64,000 nt of DNA from Paenibacillus sp. CF384. GTDB taxonomy: Bacteria > Bacillota > Bacilli > Paenibacillales > Paenibacillaceae. Both the position numbers and the translations under genes were made by a program. Below the pieces are notes generated by a model, which had not been told where the DNA came from, ran no database searches, and saw only the letters and a list, made by a program, of their open reading frames with translations. Every line of letters begins with the position of its first letter. The stretch's first letter is position 1. Where the stretch lies: NCBI RefSeq assembly GCF_900106745.1, contig NZ_FNNV01000007.1, forward strand, positions 186,001 through 250,000. Reading direction: 5' to 3'. Positions 61,297 through 64,000 of this stretch are shown piece by piece.

Positions 61297-61464
61297 CTAT
61301 TCTGGGAAGTTTAAATACAATTGTAGAATCTCATCAAAAGTAAGATTATACTTTGCCCCTAATTCAGATAGCCGTAGCATAAATATTCTTATTTCATTCT
61401 CATTAATTTGACTTCCTAACGTGCTAATCAGGAGTTTACACTCATCCATTAAGTCATTATTCAT
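61297..61464 (-). CDS. Small protein of unknown function
   Basis: A 55-residue acidic, probably helical protein, MNNDLMDECKLLISTLGSQI.. ending LYLNFPE. The segment NENEIRIFMLRLSELGAKYN reads like an amphipathic helix pair. GGTGGTGGAAGGGT lies before the ATG. It resembles short sporulation-inhibitor-type (Spo0E-like) helical hairpins in size, but the signature SxxxD motif is not evident, so I do not assign it. Confidence 0.5.
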   Translation of the reverse strand: MNNDLMDECKLLISTLGSQINENEIRIFMLRLSELGAKYNLTFDEILQLYLNFPE

Positions 61465-61573
61465 ACCCTTCCACCACCCTTGTAATTTTCCTTATATAGT
61501 ATGATTCGGAAGATAAAGTAGGACTACTTTATCTGAAATTGATGTTTGAGATAAAACAGGGCATCATTGACAT

Positions 61574-61674
61574 GGAGCCTCTGCTGGACATTGTTAGTCA
61601 TCCCAGCCGCCATCCCCCTTGGTTCGCTACGCTTAGGGTCTGACGGCAGGACAGCCTACAATGTCCGCCTCTCC
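61574..61674 (-). other. Single-strand-origin-like imperfect stem-loop
   Basis: On the minus strand, outer arms GGAG..GGACATTGT and ACAATGTCC..CTCC, inner arms TCCTGCCG and CGGCTGGGA, then CCC/GGG, close on a loop containing TAGCGA. From memory, ssoA origins of rolling-circle plasmids have such long imperfect stems with a TAGCGA/T box in the loop. It lies on the same strand as the rep gene and the nick-site-like hairpin. Confidence 0.4.
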
Positions 61675-61977
61675 AAGTAAATGAACCGCTCCGCTTGCCT
61701 TGACTTGATACCTGGAGAAAAGCTATTTTGGAATTTAAAAAAATAAATCGTCGTTTTGAAAACATGGCCCGTTAATTTAGATATAATCTAACTGTCTATA
61801 GTACATGCTGGCATTTACTGAATTGATACACTAAAGCGAGCTCGCTTACATTATTCGCGAGATTATTTGTTATAGCTTAAATTACATTTCGGGGGCCAGG
61901 GGAATTTTTGGAACCGCTCCGGGAGTAGTTTGGGCTATTTGTGTTGCATCACATTACACATTAGTTAGCTACAATTA

Positions 61978-62005
61978 TTGACTTTTCAAAAAAATGGGTT
62001 ATTTT
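61978..62005 (+). promoter_or_regulatory. Promoter of the 62031 gene
   Basis: TTGACT (61978-61983), 16 bp, TATTTT (62000-62005). Confidence 0.55.
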
Positions 62006-62030
62006 ATGTTCGATAAAGGAGTTGAAATTT

Positions 62031-62264
62031 ATGTTCTACACCAATGACATGGTCTTTGTATCATGCAGAGCTACTAAAAATGAGAAATTTGCTATATACA
62101 CATTTGTGGATTTAGGGAACTGGGAAAGATATCAGTTCCTTGGGAATCAGCATCTCGCAAAAGATATTCCAGAAAAATCAAAAGTCGTAGCCTCATTTTC
62201 TTTATCGAAAAAAGACAACGGGTATACTGTCTTTGTTCATTCGATTACGGAAACTAATGAATAA
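62031..62264 (+). CDS. Small protein of the replicon-like region, unknown function
   Basis: A 77-residue soluble protein (MFYTNDMVFVSCRATKNEKF..) with alternating strands reminiscent of an OB-type barrel; small single-strand-binding or helicase-helper proteins exist in rolling-circle elements, but this is only suggestive. The ATG at 62031 follows AAAGGAG by 9 bp; a TTG three codons earlier overlaps that site. It converges on the rep gene and shares its terminator hairpin. Confidence 0.6.
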   Translation: MFYTNDMVFVSCRATKNEKFAIYTFVDLGNWERYQFLGNQHLAKDIPEKSKVVASFSLSKKDNGYTVFVHSITETNE

Positions 62265-62303
62265 AAAACAGGAAAGCAAGAGTTATCTTGCTTTCCTGTT
62301 TTT
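62264..62303. terminator. Shared bidirectional terminator overlapping the rep 3' end
   Basis: AAAAACAGGAAAGCAAGA and TCTTGCTTTCCTGTTTTT form an 18-bp perfect stem with a 4-base loop. One arm and the loop include the last codons and stop of rep. Confidence 0.9.
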
Positions 62304-63245
62304 GCTTGAATCCGAAAGGACATAGTCAATATACTGTCCTTTTAACATATCGCACTGCCGAAGATAACAATCCTTAAGATAGTCGACTAAATCATAATCC
62401 GAAAATGCCTCAATATACTCCTTATATTTTTTCTTACTCTCCCAACTCAAATTACCCCATTCATCTTCATGATTTAATAAATAATACACCATAGCTCGCG
62501 TTCTCATATCATCTGCGGCTTTGTAGTCAGGCTTATATACTTTTAATCCACGGAATACGTTATTCTCAGAAAAAGCGTTAAAACTTCTATCCACTGATGC
62601 TGCCTGCCCTTTAAGCTTAAATTCTATACGCCACCAATGCTTCTTTGTTTCGAGGTAATCCTTCTCTTCCGTTGAAACGTCTAATGGGTTCTTGATTAAC
62701 TTTGCTTTTCGTTCCAAAAGTTTGTTGTATATTGTTACCTTGTATTCGGATTCATCAGAACCAATGTTCAACGTCTGAAGCTCCAAACCTCTTCCTCTTA
62801 TGTACATTCGCTTTTTAGGGTTATTTTCCTCAATAAACTGATGCGCTTCTAGATTAAGTTCTATGTCAAAAGCCAAATCTATTCGGCTTGCAGAAACAAA
62901 GCGTAATAATGGCAGTATTTCTTTCTTTAAATATCTTTCTTCTTTTGCAGTTAGTTTATTAGGATTAAAATCTAAACGAAATGGACGAGCGTCCTTAAAA
63001 TTATTGCTATCCAAAACTTCAAAGTAACATCTATTCTCAAAAATAAAACCTGCCGGTGTTCTAGTTCCATCTCCTTTAATAATTCTGATGTCATGGTTTA
63101 GAGATTTACATAATCGAGCAAACTTTTCATCGCCTTTATAATCCCAGTGCCCCAGTAAAGTTAATCTATCAATGCTTATTTTAAATATGCTAGGTTTCTT
63201 TTCGCTTTCAAACCGTTCAAGCCACTTCTCAATTCCTGATTTCAA
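62283..63245 (-). CDS. Rolling-circle replication initiator, Rep_trans-like
   Basis: A 320-residue protein resembling the Rep_trans/replication initiation factor family (pT181 RepC, ICE relaxases): FVSASRIDLAFDIELNL matches the conserved RxDxAxD motif, YKVTIYNKLLERK the putative active-tyrosine region and WWRIEFKLKG the following R-x-E element. RepC is about the same length (314). Such proteins nick one strand at the origin and start rolling-circle synthesis. TTG start at 63245 with a weak GTGGTG site. AT-rich compared with rlmH. A hairpin like the pT181 nick region lies 51-75 bp upstream. Confidence 0.72.
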   Translation of the reverse strand: MKSGIEKWLERFESEKKPSIFKISIDRLTLLGHWDYKGDEKFARLCKSLNHDIRIIKGDGTRTPAGFIFENRCYFEVLDSNNFKDARPFRLDFNPNKLTAKEERYLKKEILPLLRFVSASRIDLAFDIELNLEAHQFIEENNPKKRMYIRGRGLELQTLNIGSDESEYKVTIYNKLLERKAKLIKNPLDVSTEEKDYLETKKHWWRIEFKLKGQAASVDRSFNAFSENNVFRGLKVYKPDYKAADDMRTRAMVYYLLNHEDEWGNLSWESKKKYKEYIEAFSDYDLVDYLKDCYLRQCDMLKGQYIDYVLSDSSKNRKAR

Positions 63246-63295
63246 ATTACCACACCACTTTAAATTAAAAACTTCTTCGGTAAAAATCTGACCGT

Positions 63296-63320
63296 AGCCG
63301 GCTATTAGAATATGCCGGCT
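63296..63320 (-). other. Nick-site-like hairpin (double-strand origin candidate)
   Basis: On the minus strand AGCCGGC, an 11-base loop ATATTCTAATA, then GCCGGCT. The loop and right arm (TCTAATAGCCGG) agree with the pT181-family origin nick region as I remember it (TACTCTAATAGCCGG). Same strand as rep and immediately upstream of it. Confidence 0.5.
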
Positions 63321-63340
63321 TCAAATCCGGAAACAATATA

Positions 63341-63398
63341 GTGTTTTTAAGTTGTTTAAGGCGTCCCAATTTATACGGACGCAAACAACTAAAAACAC
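63341..63398. repeat. Long interrupted inverted repeat
   Basis: GTGTTTTT..AGTTGTTT..GCGTCC is mirrored by GGACGC..AAACAACT..AAAAACAC, a 22-bp stem with three unpaired bases around a 13-base centre. It lies between the small 63413 gene and the nick-like hairpin. No T tract, so it is not a simple terminator. Confidence 0.75.
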
Positions 63399-63412
63399 AT
63401 ATAGGTTTCAGC

Positions 63413-63685
63413 TTAAATCATCTTAAGCACTTGCGTTAAACTATACAGTGCAGCGTAGCCCCTAAAGCCAGGTAAACTTAAAAAACCAACTATAACTAAC
63501 TGTTCTTTTTGTTCTTCTGATAAATTAATCTTAGCTAGATTTTTTATTTCAGCTAATGTGCACATATCAATAGCTTCTATGTCTGGTTCTACTTCATTTG
63601 TAAAATCATAAATTGGCTTTTCGCTGATAATCACATCCTTTTTCAGATACATTCCATACTTATTTGCTTTAATATCCTTGCTCAC
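63413..63685 (-). CDS. Small protein upstream of rep, unknown function
   Basis: A 90-residue, AT-rich gene product (SKDIKANKYGMYLKKDVIIS..) with a C-terminal hydrophobic stretch VIVGFLSLPGFRGYAALYSL that might be a membrane segment. I do not recognise it. GTG start at 63685 with a very strong GAAGGAGGTGA site. It lies directly upstream of the origin-like hairpins and rep in the same direction, so it is probably part of the same element. Confidence 0.6.
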   Translation of the reverse strand: MSKDIKANKYGMYLKKDVIISEKPIYDFTNEVEPDIEAIDMCTLAEIKNLAKINLSEEQKEQLVIVGFLSLPGFRGYAALYSLTQVLKMI

Positions 63686-63754
63686 TTCTCACCTCCTTCA
63701 GCAATGTATTTGTAAGTAAGTTTTCTGAATCCTAGCTCACTTTTAAAAAAAGTC

Positions 63755-63785
63755 AATAAAAAAAGAGAGGCATAGTGCCCCTCTG
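63755..63785 (-). terminator. Terminator of rlmH
   Basis: AGAGGGGCA pairs with TGCCTCTCT on the minus strand and is followed by seven T. Intact, so the AT-rich element lies beyond it. Confidence 0.85.
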
Positions 63786-63858
63786 CTTGATAAGATATGT
63801 TACTATCATCTTCAGATGTCCGATGATAAGACAGGAAATTGAATTCTCTGCTTTACCA

Positions 63859-64000
63859 CTACTTGTGATACGTTTCACCGCGGTTAATCTTCACCGCTCG
63901 GTACACCTGCTCCAGCAGCACCAACCGCATGAGCTGGTGCGGCAAGGTCATGCGCCCGAAGCTGAGCTTCTGCTGGGCGCGCTTCAGCACGGCGGGCGCG
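63859..64000 (-). CDS. rlmH: 23S rRNA pseudouridine1915 N3-methyltransferase RlmH, C-terminal part
   Basis: The last 46 codons of rlmH; the gene continues beyond the right edge. The frame reads [35 protein letters not shown] and stop, the highly conserved RlmH C-terminus. RlmH is a small SPOUT methyltransferase that modifies pseudouridine 1915 of 23S rRNA on the assembled ribosome. The rlmH 3' end is a known integration hotspot in staphylococci; here a replicon-like region lies just downstream, although no recombinase is seen. Confidence 0.95.
   Translation of the reverse strand, partial: APAVLKRAQQKLSFGRMTLPHQLMRLVLLEQVYRAVKINRGETYHK

Larger units (their letters stand above)
61465..62030. 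other. Non-coding region with origin-like structure
   Basis: No credible protein gene. It holds an elaborate imperfect stem-loop at 61574-61674, a 14-bp palindrome (AAGCGAGCTCGCTT, 61834-61847) and the promoter of the 62031 gene. Local GC content rises in the stem-loop and falls on both sides. Confidence 0.6.

Noticed and set aside
61834..61847. Palindrome AAGCGAGCTCGCTT as a dif or resolution site
   Set aside because: It lacks the two-arm recombinase-binding pattern of dif/res sites.
59598..63858. SCC-type cassette at the rlmH 3' end
   Set aside because: No ccr-type serine recombinase, no integrase and no direct repeat of the rlmH end were found; the rlmH terminator is intact.

Overview
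The window looks like chromosome from a Paenibacillus- or Cohnella-like Gram-positive bacterium (Paenibacillaceae). The clues are strong GGAGG-type ribosome binding sites with frequent TTG and GTG starts, two YesM/YesN-type two-component systems paired with LplB/YtcP-type sugar ABC importers, Gram-positive regulators (Fur/PerR-like boxes, ECF sigma/anti-sigma pair, MerR, MarR, TetR), and the 3' end of rlmH at the right edge. The taxonomic call is inference. No rRNA, tRNA or CRISPR array was recognised.

Left part (1-11.5 kb): the start of katG behind a PerR-like box; a four-gene sugar-type operon (zinc-less MDR dehydrogenase, AraC regulator, sugar isomerase, Dabb protein); an HD phosphohydrolase; a VOC protein; an unknown protein with a close paralogue at 53.8 kb; a TetR/MATE pair with three copies of one operator; an APH-type kinase with an N-terminal Nudix-like domain; a DUF4386 membrane protein behind a perfect FNR/CRP-type palindrome; and a Crp/Fnr regulator gene.

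Middle part (11.6-35 kb): a six-gene minus-strand operon (two permeases, binding protein, FAD oxidoreductase, YesN-like regulator, YesM-like kinase). Then MerR/SDR with a textbook 19-bp-spacer promoter, DUF1641/NDH-2, an autoregulated-looking XRE gene with a membrane partner, a GAF-GGDEF diguanylate cyclase, a secreted protein with three 414-bp discoidin repeats, MarR/quinone-oxidoreductase-type divergent genes, an ECF sigma/anti-sigma pair, a nicotinamide riboside salvage operon (pnuC, nadR-like, NrtR-like), stress proteins, and a FAD monooxygenase that seems to have lost an internal block.

Right part (35-64 kb): DUF421, an AT-rich ABC-F gene, and a galactoside/glucoside utilisation locus (GH97, GH36, binding protein, two permeases, with a divergent YesN/YesM pair). 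This is followed by a Fur-boxed siderophore importer without its own ATPase, a two-component/FtsX-type ABC cassette, and a HAD phosphatase. The AT-rich end (about 59.6-63.8 kb) holds small unknown genes and what looks like a chromosomal rolling-circle replicon relic or element beside rlmH: a Rep_trans-like initiator gene, a hairpin matching the remembered pT181-type nick region just upstream of it, and an imperfect stem-loop resembling a single-strand origin on the same strand. This last region is the most unusual feature of the window.
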